A stretch of DNA of 64,000 bases from Clostridium manihotivorum. GTDB taxonomy: Bacteria > Bacillota > Clostridia > Clostridiales > Clostridiaceae. Below the pieces are notes generated by a model. The model ran no database searches and was not told the origin of the DNA. It was given only the letters and a program-made list of their open reading frames with translations. Positions 1-8,119 of the stretch are shown piece after piece (position 1 is the first letter of the stretch; each line of letters starts with the position of its first letter). The position numbers were made by a program, and so were the translations under genes. The stretch is from assembly GCF_004015185.1 (NCBI RefSeq), contig NZ_CP025746.1, positions 1,877,776-1,941,775 on the forward strand, in the 5' to 3' direction.

Positions 1-1
1 G

Positions 2-307
2 GTAACTTCATTAAAATGTTTTAGAGTTCCTTACGGAGTGATACATTTGAATCGGGATGAAACTGTAAATAAAATAGAAGAAAAGCCAGAACACACATAT
101 TTAGTAAATACAGGTTTGTACATAATGGAGCCAGAAACTTTAAACGATATACCTGAAAACCAATTTTATAATCTTCCAGATTTGTATGAATATTATATGA
201 AAAATGGAGAAAAGGTTGGAGTTTATCCTATTAGTGAGGGTTCATGGATGGATATGGGGCAAATTGATGAAATGAATGAAATGATGAAAAAGTTAGGTGT
301 AGATTAG
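2..307 (+). CDS. sugar nucleotidyltransferase, C-terminal fragment (5' end outside window)
   Basis: This is the last 101 codons of a gene that runs in from the left edge; the frame is open from base 2. The residues (VPYGVIHLN, then EKPEHTYLVNTGLYIMEP, then WMDMGQIDE) match the C-terminal half of the nucleotidyltransferase fold of dTDP-glucose or mannose-1-phosphate nucleotidylyltransferases. This includes the EKP loop, the NTG(L/M)Y strand and the W-D-G motif near the end. In flagellin-glycosylation clusters the protein at this place is PtmE-like, with CBS domains before the transferase domain, and makes the nucleotide-activated amino sugar that feeds the legionaminic acid pathway. The CBS part would lie outside the window, so PtmE identity is inferred. 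It is the first of a run of co-directional nonulosonate genes, 48 bases before the next one. Confidence 0.8.
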   Translation, partial: VTSLKCFRVPYGVIHLNRDETVNKIEEKPEHTYLVNTGLYIMEPETLNDIPENQFYNLPDLYEYYMKNGEKVGVYPISEGSWMDMGQIDEMNEMMKKLGVD

Positions 308-355
308 TAGCCCTTTATATTAGTATTTTTTTATATGCGAAAGGGGTAATAAAGA

Positions 356-1081
356 TTGATAGGAAATAATAAGATTGTTGCGATAATACCTGCAAGAGGT
401 GGATCTAAAGGGATTCCGAGAAAGAATATAAAAGAACTAAATAAAAAGCCTTTAATTGCATATTCAATTGAAGAAGCCTTAAAGAGTAAATATATAGATC
501 GAGTTATAGTTTCTACAGAAGACTTAGAGATTGCAAATATTTCTAAGTCTTTTGGTGCTGAAATTCCTTTTATGAGACCTGATGCACTTGCGAGAGATAA
601 CACTCCTGGAATTGAGCCGATTATCCATTGCATCGAATATTTAAGAGAAGTAGAGAAATATGATGTTCAATATATTATATGTTTACAGTGTACTACACCT
701 TTAAGAACTTCAGTTCAAATTGATGAAGCTATAGAAAAGATAGTAAATTCAAACAATGATTCACTAGTAAGTGTAACTGAAAGTGAGATTAGCCCATTTT
801 GGATGAAGAAAATAGTAGATGATAAATTAGTAGATTTTATTGAGGATAGTACTTTTTATGCGAGAAGACAAGATGCGCCTGAAGTTTATACATTAAATGG
901 TGCCATATATATAGCAAAGACAGAATTACTTCTTAAAAATAGAAACTGGTATACTGAAAATACTCTTTCATTTATTATGGACAGAGTTTCTTCAATAGAT
1001 ATAGATGACTTGATTGATTTTAAGTTTGCTGAATTTTTATTAAACCATAAGGAGAACTTTAAAGATGAAGATATCATTTAA
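356..1081 (+). CDS. neuA: acylneuraminate cytidylyltransferase family protein (CMP-nonulosonate synthetase)
   Basis: It should activate a nonulosonic acid (sialic, legionaminic or pseudaminic type) with CTP to give the CMP-sugar used by flagellin glycosyltransferases. Residues 9-24 hold the nucleotide-binding signature AIIPARGGSKGIPRKN, typical of the NeuA/LegF/PtmB family. FMRPDALARDNT (around residues 72-83) and LQCTTPLR (around 110) are further family motifs. The length of 241 residues is normal. The start is a TTG preceded by AAGGGG at 341-346. The 3' end overlaps the NeuB-type gene by 17 bases, so the two are translationally coupled. Legionaminate is favoured as substrate over Neu5Ac because of the neighbouring hydrolysing epimerase and PtmE-like gene, but sequence alone cannot fix it. 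Confidence 0.88.
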   Translation: MIGNNKIVAIIPARGGSKGIPRKNIKELNKKPLIAYSIEEALKSKYIDRVIVSTEDLEIANISKSFGAEIPFMRPDALARDNTPGIEPIIHCIEYLREVEKYDVQYIICLQCTTPLRTSVQIDEAIEKIVNSNNDSLVSVTESEISPFWMKKIVDDKLVDFIEDSTFYARRQDAPEVYTLNGAIYIAKTELLLKNRNWYTENTLSFIMDRVSSIDIDDLIDFKFAEFLLNHKENFKDEDII

Positions 1082-2090
1082 AGAAAACAGAAGCTTTATA
1101 ATAGCAGAGGCTGGAGTAAATCATAACGGTGATATAGCAATAGCAAAGATGCTTGTTGATGTAGCAGTGGATGCAAGTGTAGATGCAATAAAGTTCCAGA
1201 CTTTTAAATCAGAAAATTTAGTTACTAAAAGTGCTCCAAAGGCAAACTACCAGTTAGAGACAACTGGTGATGGTACACAGATGGAGATGTTAAAAAAGCT
1301 AGAATTGTCATTAGAAGATCATATAGAATTAAAGAAGTACTGTGAGCAGAAGAATATTTTATTTTTATCAACTCCATTTGATTTAGAAAGTGTAGACTTA
1401 CTCGAAAAGATTGATATACCTTTTTATAAAATTAGTTCAGGAGATCTAACTAATACTCCAATGCTAAAATACATTGCTAAGCTAAATAAAACAATGATAG
1501 TTTCTACAGGCATGGCTAATTTAAGTGAAGTTGAGCAGGCTGTAAATGCTATAAAGAGCTGTGGAAATCAAGATATTATTCTATTGCATTGTACTTCGAA
1601 TTATCCTACGAAATATGAAGAAGTTAATTTAAATGCTATGAATACATTAAAAAATGCATTTAAGTTACCGGTTGGATACTCTGATCATACAGTTGGAATG
1701 GAGGTGCCAATTGCGGCTGTTGTAATGGGAGCAGTGGTGATTGAAAAACATTTTACTTTAGATAAGAAAATGGAGGGACCGGATCATAAGGTTTCTTTGG
1801 AACCTCAAGAACTTAAAAATATGGTTCAAAGTATAAGGAATGTGGAAGTTTCATTCGGTAATGGAATAAAAGAATGTGGAGAAGATGAGAAAAAAAGTAA
1901 ACTTGTATCAAGAAAGAGTATAGTGGCTAAAAGAGATATAAAACTAGGAGAAACTATTACATTAGAAATGCTAGATTTTAAGAGACCTGAAAAAGGATTG
2001 CCACCAAGTATGGTAGAATTAGTTGTTGGAAAGAAAGCTATAATAGATATATGTAAAGATGAATTAATTGAATTTAATAATATTAGGTGA
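1065..2090 (+). CDS. neuB: N-acetylneuraminate/legionaminate synthase (NeuB/LegI family)
   Basis: It condenses phosphoenolpyruvate with a 6-carbon N-acyl sugar to form a 9-carbon nonulosonic acid. An N-terminal TIM barrel (about residues 10-265) begins with FIIAEAGVNHNGD (11-23) and carries KFQTFK, STPFD, KISSGDL, STGM, LLHCTSNYPT and GYSDHT, all family hallmarks. A C-terminal SAF (antifreeze-like) domain covers about residues 285-341 (SRKSIVAKRDI). The length of 341 residues is normal for NeuB. It begins inside the end of the cytidylyltransferase gene and its stop overlaps the ribosome binding site of the HAD phosphatase, so the three are one transcript. Activity as Neu5Ac, legionaminate or pseudaminate synthase cannot be separated from sequence alone; the context favours legionaminate. 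Confidence 0.93.
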   Translation: MKISFKENRSFIIAEAGVNHNGDIAIAKMLVDVAVDASVDAIKFQTFKSENLVTKSAPKANYQLETTGDGTQMEMLKKLELSLEDHIELKKYCEQKNILFLSTPFDLESVDLLEKIDIPFYKISSGDLTNTPMLKYIAKLNKTMIVSTGMANLSEVEQAVNAIKSCGNQDIILLHCTSNYPTKYEEVNLNAMNTLKNAFKLPVGYSDHTVGMEVPIAAVVMGAVVIEKHFTLDKKMEGPDHKVSLEPQELKNMVQSIRNVEVSFGNGIKECGEDEKKSKLVSRKSIVAKRDIKLGETITLEMLDFKRPEKGLPPSMVELVVGKKAIIDICKDELIEFNNIR

Positions 2091-2095
2091 GATGT

Positions 2096-2665
2096 GTGAA
2101 AAAAAATAAATGTATATTCTTAGATAGAGATGGAACAATCAACAAATATAAAGGTTTAATTAGTAAACCAGAGGATATTGAATTAATTAATGGAGCTGCT
2201 GAAGCTATACGTATTATAAATGAAAGTGAATACTTATGCATAGTAGTCTCTAATCAACCCGGTGTAGCTAAAAACCTATGTAGTTTAGATACTGCTTGGG
2301 AGATTAATGAGAGGTTAAAGGATCTATTAATTAAAAGAGATGCGTATTTAGACGATATCTTTATTTGTCCGCATCATCCTGAAAAAGGATTTCCAGACGA
2401 AAATGTGGAATTTAAAATTAAATGTAATTGTAGAAAGCCTGAAACAGGAATGATAGAACAAGCTGCATTAAAATATAATATTGACCTTTCAGAATCATTC
2501 CTTATTGGGGATACTTCTATAGATGTAAAAACAGGCTCTAACTGCAAAATGAAAACCGTGCTTGTTGAAACAGGATTAGGAGGAATGGATGAAAAATATA
2601 AAGTAGTTCCGGATTATAGAATGAAAGATATTTATGAAGCAGTTAAATTTATATTAAAAGAATAG
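2096..2665 (+). CDS. HAD-IIIA family phosphatase (D,D-heptose 1,7-bisphosphate phosphatase-like, GmhB fold)
   Basis: Predicted soluble sugar-phosphate phosphatase. It opens with IFLDRDGTIN (D10 nucleophile and D12 acid), has VVSNQPGVA (motif II), a zinc-site pattern with Cys-x-His (FICPHHPEKG) and CNCRKP, and GDTSIDV (motif IV), which is the GmhB layout. A GTG lies at 2087, but the GTG at 2096 is preferred because AGGTGAG at 2085-2091 gives it a ribosome binding site; 190 residues result. It sits between NeuB and an ATP-grasp gene. No other heptose genes (gmhA, hldE) are visible, so its substrate is probably a phosphorylated intermediate of the local sugar rather than heptose; that is inference. 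Confidence 0.82.
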   Translation: MKKNKCIFLDRDGTINKYKGLISKPEDIELINGAAEAIRIINESEYLCIVVSNQPGVAKNLCSLDTAWEINERLKDLLIKRDAYLDDIFICPHHPEKGFPDENVEFKIKCNCRKPETGMIEQAALKYNIDLSESFLIGDTSIDVKTGSNCKMKTVLVETGLGGMDEKYKVVPDYRMKDIYEAVKFILKE

Positions 2666-2806
2666 AAAGTACAAGTTTTACACAAAACTAGTATGTTAAT
2701 TAAAAAAATATACCTGATTTAGTTTACATATAACCCTTAACAGGTAAGGTGAAATAGTCAAAAATTAATTTAAAATACTTATTAAAAGTTTAAGAGGTAG
2801 ATAATC

Positions 2807-3730
2807 ATGAAGGTTTTAGTAGAAGGTATTGGTAGTATGGTTTTTGGTACACAACTAAAATATTACCAAGAGATGAATTGGGATCTGGTAGGAATTGATA
2901 TAACAGATAAATCATTTGGAATATATAAAGGCGTAAAGCCATATATAGTTCCTAAATATTCTGATGAAACTTGTTTTGATGTAATAGAAGAAATAATTAA
3001 GAAAGAAAATATAGATTTAGTATTTTGCACCATTAATGAAGGCTTATTGGAGTGGAGTAAAAGAAAGAAATATTTTAAAGAAAAATATAATACAAATATA
3101 GTCATTTCTGATGAAAGTATTATTAAAATATGTACAGACAAGTGGCAAACTTATAAGTTCTTCAGTGAAAATAAAATAAATACACCGAAAACTTCATTAG
3201 ATAATATTTATGGTTTATTAAAGCCAAGAGTAGGTAGAGGAAGTTTTGGTATATATAAAAAAGAAGATGCACCTGAAAATCTGAATTTAGAAAATTATAT
3301 ATCACAGGAAATTGTTAAAGGACAAGAGTACACAATTGATGTTTTATGTGATTTAGAGTCAAATCCTATATATATAATTCCGAGAAAAAGGGTAGAGACG
3401 GAATCAGGTGTATCTACAAAAGGCATGACTATATACGATGAGCAGATAATTGAATCAACAAGGCAAATTATATCTAAATTAAAGCCAATAGGTATTATAA
3501 ATATTCAATGTTTTAAAGAAGGAGACAATATAAATTATATCGAAATAAATCCAAGGCTCGCAGGGGGAAGTTCTTTATCTTTTTCATCATCAGATAATTG
3601 GTTTAAGGCGATTGAATGCTTTTATAAAGGTGAAGGATATTCTGCTAAGAGTATAACCTACAATAATTATATGTTTAGATATTATGAGGATGTTATAGTA
3701 AATGAACAGGATTTAGTAGGCAATAAGTAA
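2807..3730 (+). CDS. ATP-grasp domain protein (carboxylate-amine ligase-like)
   Basis: Predicted enzyme that joins a carboxylate, activated as acyl phosphate, to an amine using ATP. An N-terminal pre-ATP-grasp region (residues 1-105) starts MKVLVEGIGSMVFG. The ATP-grasp core follows: KWQTYKFFSEN, the glycine-rich KPRVGRGSFGIYK around residues 138-150, SQEIVKGQEYTID, and the metal-binding strand YIEINPRLAGGSS around 248-260. The length is 307 residues. It starts 141 bases after the HAD gene and 22 before the NeuC-type gene. ATP-grasp genes among nonulosonate genes could attach an amino acid to a sugar amine; clostridial flagellin has been reported with an N-methylglutamyl legionaminate. The assignment to that step is inference. 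Confidence 0.78.
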   Translation: MKVLVEGIGSMVFGTQLKYYQEMNWDLVGIDITDKSFGIYKGVKPYIVPKYSDETCFDVIEEIIKKENIDLVFCTINEGLLEWSKRKKYFKEKYNTNIVISDESIIKICTDKWQTYKFFSENKINTPKTSLDNIYGLLKPRVGRGSFGIYKKEDAPENLNLENYISQEIVKGQEYTIDVLCDLESNPIYIIPRKRVETESGVSTKGMTIYDEQIIESTRQIISKLKPIGIINIQCFKEGDNINYIEINPRLAGGSSLSFSSSDNWFKAIECFYKGEGYSAKSITYNNYMFRYYEDVIVNEQDLVGNK

Positions 3731-3752
3731 ATAAATATGGAGAGAAAAATAT

Positions 3753-4904
3753 ATGAAAGTTTTAGCTATTACAGGTATTAGATCTGAATACTTTATTCTT
3801 CAACCAATTCTTGAGGAAGTGCAATCAAGGGAAAATGTAGAATTAAAACTTATAGTTACAGGTACACATCTTTCTGCAGTTCATGGAAATACATATAAGA
3901 TAATAGAAAATGATGGATTCAACATTATAAAACTTGAGTCTTTACTGTCATCTGACTCTTTAGAAGGTAGATGTAAGTCTATAGGAATACAGATGATGGG
4001 ACTAACAGATATAGTTGTAAGGGAAAAACCAGATTGGCTTTTAGTTTTAGGGGATAGAGAAGAAAGCATATCGACAGCAACTGTTGGAACTTACTTAAAT
4101 ATACCTGTGGCCCATGTTTGTGGAGGAGACAGAGTAGTTGGAAATATAGACGATTCAATAAGACACGCAGTAACAAAACTTGCTCATTTACATTTTCCAA
4201 CCACAGAAGAGAATGGTGAAAGGATTTTAAAAATGGGTGAAGAACCATGGAGAGTTAATGTTGTAGGAAATCCTTCTTTAGATTCGATAAGAAAACAACC
4301 AGATTTATCGTATGAATACATAAATAATAAGCTAGGAATAAATATTAAAGAAGATGAACCGTTTATACTGTTGATAAAGCACCCTTTGAGTTCAGAAATT
4401 AGCGAAGCGGCAGAACAGATGAGAGTTACATTAGAAGCAGTTTCAGAATTAGGATATGAAACAGTGATAACATATCCTAATTCTGATGCCGGTGGATTTG
4501 AAATGATAGGTGTTATTAACGAATTTGTTCAAAAATACGATTTTATTAATGCGTTTAAAACTATACCAAAAGATTTATTTACCAATCTTCAAAGAAAAGC
4601 GGCTTTACTATTAGGTAATTCTAGCTCTGGATTACTTGAAGCTCCATTTTTAAAACTTCCTGTTGTAAATGTTGGTAATAGACAAAAACAAAGACAGCAT
4701 TCGGAGAATATAATTTTTGTGACACATGATAAAGAACAAATAAAGAAAGCTATAGAAACTGCTATAAGAGATGAGGAATTTATTAGCGTTTGTCAAAATT
4801 GCAGTAATCCATATGGGGACGGATATAGTGCAAAGAGAATAGTGGATACACTTTTCAATACAGAGATAAATCAAAGATTATTAAATAAACAAATTACATA
4901 TTAG
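3753..4904 (+). CDS. neuC: UDP/GDP-N-acetylglucosamine-type 2-epimerase (hydrolysing), NeuC/LegG family
   Basis: It hydrolyses a nucleotide amino sugar with inversion at C2, giving free ManNAc (NeuC) or the diacetamido-hexose (LegG) that NeuB condenses. The sequence has the N-terminal TGIRSEYF (residues 6-13, family TGxRxEY), LVLGDREES (around 97-105), HVCGGD and NIDDSIRHAVTKLAHLHFP, plus VGNPSLD and LLGNSSSGLLEAP in the C-terminal domain. It is a GT-B-like two-domain fold of 383 residues, normal length. AGAGAAAA upstream is a weak ribosome binding site. It lies between the ATP-grasp and PIG-L genes, and with the NeuB and NeuA genes it completes the core of a legionaminate-like pathway. Confidence 0.88.
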   Translation: MKVLAITGIRSEYFILQPILEEVQSRENVELKLIVTGTHLSAVHGNTYKIIENDGFNIIKLESLLSSDSLEGRCKSIGIQMMGLTDIVVREKPDWLLVLGDREESISTATVGTYLNIPVAHVCGGDRVVGNIDDSIRHAVTKLAHLHFPTTEENGERILKMGEEPWRVNVVGNPSLDSIRKQPDLSYEYINNKLGINIKEDEPFILLIKHPLSSEISEAAEQMRVTLEAVSELGYETVITYPNSDAGGFEMIGVINEFVQKYDFINAFKTIPKDLFTNLQRKAALLLGNSSSGLLEAPFLKLPVVNVGNRQKQRQHSENIIFVTHDKEQIKKAIETAIRDEEFISVCQNCSNPYGDGYSAKRIVDTLFNTEINQRLLNKQITY

Positions 4905-4929
4905 CAAATAAATAATAGTTAAGGGTGAT

Positions 4930-5598
4930 ATGATGAAAGTATTAGCAATTTCCGTTCATCCAGATGATGAAACACTGGGCTGTGGTGGAACTTTATTAAA
5001 ACATGGAATAAATGGAGATGAGTTGTTTTGGTTAATAATAACTAAAGCTAATGAGCAGCTGGGATTTAGTAATGCATTTATAGAGTCTAGAAATAAGGAA
5101 ATTAAACTTGTTGCTGACAGTTACGGCTTTAAAAAAGTATATGAACTTGGGTTTGATACAACAAGGCTACACTTAATAGATTTCGGTGAACTAATAAATG
5201 CAATTTCAAATGTGATCAATGAAGTAAAACCTGAAGTTGTTTACATGATTAATAGGTCTGATATACATACAGATCATCAGATAGCAGCTAAAGCAATTAT
5301 GAGCTGTACGAAGAGTTTTAGGTATCCTTTCATAAAAAAAGTTATGATGTATGAATGTATTTCTGAAACTGAAATATCACCAAGTTTACCAGAAAATATT
5401 TTTATACATAATGTTTTTAGCGATATAACAGACTTTATTGATAAGAAGTTAGAAATAATGAGCATTTTTAAGTCTGAAGTTCAAAAACCTCCATTACCGA
5501 GAAGTTTAGATAACATTAAGGCTCTAGCAAGATATAGAGGAGCTTCATGTGGTGTTGAATACGCTGAAGCTTTCATGCTTGTTAGAGAAAGATTTTGA
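4930..5598 (+). CDS. PIG-L family deacetylase
   Basis: Zinc-dependent N-deacetylase of the LmbE/PIG-L family, acting on N-acetyl sugars or their derivatives. HPDDETLGCGG (residues 9-19) carries the His-x-x-Asp-Asp zinc and catalytic motif, and DIHTDHQIA (around 112-120) supplies the third ligand and active-site His. The length of 222 residues is normal. AAGGGTGAT precedes two adjacent ATGs (4930 and 4933); either can be the start. It is the last gene of the plus-strand run and is followed by a terminator. A deacetylase beside an ATP-grasp ligase would free an amine for re-acylation, which is inference. Confidence 0.87.
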   Translation: MMKVLAISVHPDDETLGCGGTLLKHGINGDELFWLIITKANEQLGFSNAFIESRNKEIKLVADSYGFKKVYELGFDTTRLHLIDFGELINAISNVINEVKPEVVYMINRSDIHTDHQIAAKAIMSCTKSFRYPFIKKVMMYECISETEISPSLPENIFIHNVFSDITDFIDKKLEIMSIFKSEVQKPPLPRSLDNIKALARYRGASCGVEYAEAFMLVRERF

Positions 5599-5636
5599 TA
5601 TATTACTAGGTTGAATTATAAATAATTTAGATAATG

Positions 5637-5675
5637 AAAAATAGGCTGGATTGTTATAATTCAGCCTATTTTTAC
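5637..5675. terminator. bidirectional rho-independent terminator
   Basis: A 13-bp stem, AATAGGCTGGATT at 5640-5652 with AATTCAGCCTATT at 5658-5670 (one G-T pair), flanked by A-run and T-run. It lies between the convergent PIG-L and GT4 genes and serves both. Confidence 0.88.
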
Positions 5676-5689
5676 GTGTTAATTATGCA

Positions 5690-6913
5690 TTATACTATTT
5701 CATGATATATTCTTAACACATCTCTAGAAACAGAATCGAATGTTCTTAAAGTTGAGTTCCTTAAATTATTTTTCAATTCATCTAATAAATTATTATCATA
5801 ATATAATTTGGTAACAACATCTTTTATTTCATCTAAATCGTGAGGGTTGATAAGGAAACCATCAACGCCATCAACTATTGCTTCTGACATACCGCTTTCC
5901 TTTGTGCCGATTACTGGCATTCCATAAGCCATACATTCAAAAACAGTAAGTGGGAACGTGTCCCACCAAAGAGAAGGGAGAATGGCTATATCCGCAGAGC
6001 CTAAAATTGCATCAAGTTCATCATATGTGTAAGGTGGATTTATTTTTATGCTATCCATTTCTTTAGAAAGTTTTGTTAGTTTTTCAGTCATTATGCTTTT
6101 TGCTCCATGTATGTGAAGTTCAATATTTCCATCTTCCACTTCTTTAATATCGCTAAAAGCTTGCACTATATTAACAACGCCTTTCATAGGAGAACAAGGT
6201 GAAATATGCAGAAATGTTAGCTTTTTATCACTAGAATGATTTTTTAATGAACTTCTTTTACCTCTTTCCAGTAAGGATTTGCTAACTCCATTTATTACAA
6301 CTGATATCTTATTACTTTCTAAACCTAGATTTACTGCTATGTTTTTAGTGAAATTAGAAACAGCGATTATTTTAGTTGCCTTGTTATAGTTCTCGATGTT
6401 TTTGTGTAGGCGCTTTATAAATTCTGAGTTAGATGCTTTGGAATTTAGACATTGAGAACAATGTTTGCCTGGTTCATTGCAATAGGAGTTTGTCTCTTCA
6501 ATAAATAGCACTTGCTTAGGACAAAAGCAAAAATAATCGTGTATATGTACTATAGTTTTGAAACCACTTTCTTCAATTAAGGGAATTATGTTGGTAGAAA
6601 TTCCGTAACATGTTTGTATGTGTACTATATCAGGAGAGATTTTTCTTACCTCATCTAATATTTTTTCTTCTAAATTCGGGTTGTTGTAGTGTTTATGCGG
6701 TTGATCTTTGAATAAAGGAGATTCTATTATCTCTGGTACAATAAAAGTTATACCATCCTCAACGTAGGTGGATCTGTTTGTATTGTTGTCAGGATAAAAA
6801 TACATTATGTAGACATCGTTATCTTTTTTTTGATCTTTAGTAATATTGTCTACATAATTTAATATACCACTACGACCCGGTTTCCATGAATAAGTAATAT
6901 GTAATATTTTCAT
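5690..6913 (-). CDS. glycosyltransferase family 4 protein
   Basis: Retaining GT-B glycosyltransferase, probably transferring the activated sugar or another hexose to flagellin or a carrier. N-terminal domain: MKILHITYSWKPGRSGILNY with the Gly-rich loop, then HIHDYFCFCPKQ and a cysteine cluster (YCNEPGKHCSQC, around residues 143-154) that is common in this GT4 subgroup. C-terminal GT1 domain: FLHISPCSPMKGV (around 231-243), then LPSLWWDTFPLTVFECMAYG with the EX7E-type nucleotide-binding motif, and GTKESGMSEAI. The length of 407 residues is normal. AGAGGTGAG stands about 9 bases before the ATG. It is the only minus-strand gene in the glycan cluster and converges on the PIG-L gene. Confidence 0.85.
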   Translation of the reverse strand: MKILHITYSWKPGRSGILNYVDNITKDQKKDNDVYIMYFYPDNNTNRSTYVEDGITFIVPEIIESPLFKDQPHKHYNNPNLEEKILDEVRKISPDIVHIQTCYGISTNIIPLIEESGFKTIVHIHDYFCFCPKQVLFIEETNSYCNEPGKHCSQCLNSKASNSEFIKRLHKNIENYNKATKIIAVSNFTKNIAVNLGLESNKISVVINGVSKSLLERGKRSSLKNHSSDKKLTFLHISPCSPMKGVVNIVQAFSDIKEVEDGNIELHIHGAKSIMTEKLTKLSKEMDSIKINPPYTYDELDAILGSADIAILPSLWWDTFPLTVFECMAYGMPVIGTKESGMSEAIVDGVDGFLINPHDLDEIKDVVTKLYYDNNLLDELKNNLRNSTLRTFDSVSRDVLRIYHEIV

Positions 6914-7429
6914 AATTCTAGCTCACCTCTTCTATTCTATTAATGTTTTATAAAGCAGCTATAGATGTTAATAAAATCTGAAGTATGTCAATTCGTAAAA
7001 GTATCTAAAGCTGAGCAACAGTAGTAGTATACATTGAAAATGTAATAAATTCAATAATTTTACTTCAAGTGTTAGGCAGTAGTAGATGTAGAAAGTTTTT
7101 ATGGACATTTTATAGTGGAAAGAACTATCATTAAAGATATGAGACTTAAATCTGAAAAATGTCAAAGAAGGCTACGCTCGGATTTTGTTGAAGAACTTAT
7201 AAATACAGATTCTATAGATATCCCAGTTCTATCTAATAAAACTAGGAGATACTTCTGTTAACCGATAATCGTAATAACATCACCAACTATACGTTTTATT
7301 TTGAACTGATTTATCTATAAATTAGAGTAATGCGTCTAAAGTGTTAAATAATTAAGTTGTAAAATTGATATAAACTTAAGCTGATGTTTGGTTTGACTAA
7401 AAAATTTCTTATAGGTGGGGGGAATAATA
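6914..7429. other. 516-base gap with a possible gene remnant
   Basis: No convincing complete gene. A plus-strand stretch from a GTG at 7115 to TAA at 7261 reads 48 codons of coding-like composition (VERTIIKDMRLKSEKCQRR and onward) without a ribosome binding site, and could be the tail of a decayed gene. ACCGATAA at 7261-7268 matches a SigD -10 box well, but no TAAA-like -35 stands at the right distance. Confidence 0.35.
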
Positions 7430-8062
7430 TTGAAAGACATAGTTCTTGTAGGTGGAGGAGGACATTGTAAAGTTATTATTGATATAATAGAAAGTAGAAA
7501 AGAATATAACGTTATAGGTATTGTTGATAATAATCAAAATTTAAAGGATGTGCTAAGTGTACCTGTACTAGGCAATGATAATATATTGGAAGAGTTATAT
7601 GATAAAGGGATAAGCAATGCTTTCGTATGTATTGGAGCTCTTGGTAACATTGATATAAGGAATAAGGTTTATAATAAACTAAAGAAAATAGGTTTTAAAA
7701 TTCCAAAACTAATACATAAAAATTCTTATATATCAAGTAATGTATCTATTGGTGAAGGAACTTGCGTAATGGCTGGAGTTATAATAAATCCAGATTCACA
7801 AATAGGGGAAAACTGCATTATAAATACTGGGGCTATTATTGAGCATGATTGTATAGTTAGTGATAATGTTCATGTTTCACCTGGAGTGAAAGTAGGTGGT
7901 GGAGTTAAAATTAGTTATAATACTCATATTGGGATAGGGAGTACAATAATACAAGGTGTAACTATAGGTAATAATGTCATAATTGGTGCAGGATCAGTAG
8001 TAGTTAATGATTTTTCTGATAATATTTTGGCTTTCGGAGTTCCTGCTAAGAAAAAAAATTAA
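7430..8062 (+). CDS. neuD: NeuD/PglD-family sugar O-/N-acyltransferase
   Basis: Acetyltransferase that modifies the nonulosonate or its bacillosamine-like precursor using acetyl-CoA. N-terminal Rossmann-like PglD_N domain: DIVLVGGGGHCKVIIDII (residues 3-20). C-terminal left-handed beta helix of hexapeptide repeats from about residue 90 to 205, including the catalytic His context IIEHDCIVSDNVHVSPG and the ending IIGAGSVVVNDF and AFGVPAK. A GTG at 7415 is possible, but the TTG at 7430 is chosen because AGGTGGGGGG (7413-7422) stands 7 bases before it; 210 residues. The stop codon overlaps the -35 element of the flagellin promoter, so it is the last glycan gene before flagellin. Confidence 0.86.
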   Translation: MKDIVLVGGGGHCKVIIDIIESRKEYNVIGIVDNNQNLKDVLSVPVLGNDNILEELYDKGISNAFVCIGALGNIDIRNKVYNKLKKIGFKIPKLIHKNSYISSNVSIGEGTCVMAGVIINPDSQIGENCIINTGAIIEHDCIVSDNVHVSPGVKVGGGVKISYNTHIGIGSTIIQGVTIGNNVIIGAGSVVVNDFSDNILAFGVPAKKKN

Positions 8063-8086
8063 AGTTATTTGATAAAGTTACGATAA
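8060..8086 (+). promoter_or_regulatory. SigD (sigma-28) promoter of the flagellin gene
   Basis: TAAA at 8060-8063, 15 bases, then TACGATAA at 8079-8086. The sigma-28 consensus is TAAA, 14-16 bases, GCCGATAA, so the -35 is perfect, the spacing ideal and six of eight -10 bases match. It lies 33 bases before the flagellin start; sigD is encoded later in the window. Confidence 0.65.
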
Positions 8087-8119
8087 AGAAAACATAAAAA
8101 TAAGTACGGAGTGATGAGG

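Noticed and set aside
7115..7261. 48-codon open frame before neuD as a real gene
   Set aside because: No ribosome binding site and no recognisable family; kept only as a possible remnant.
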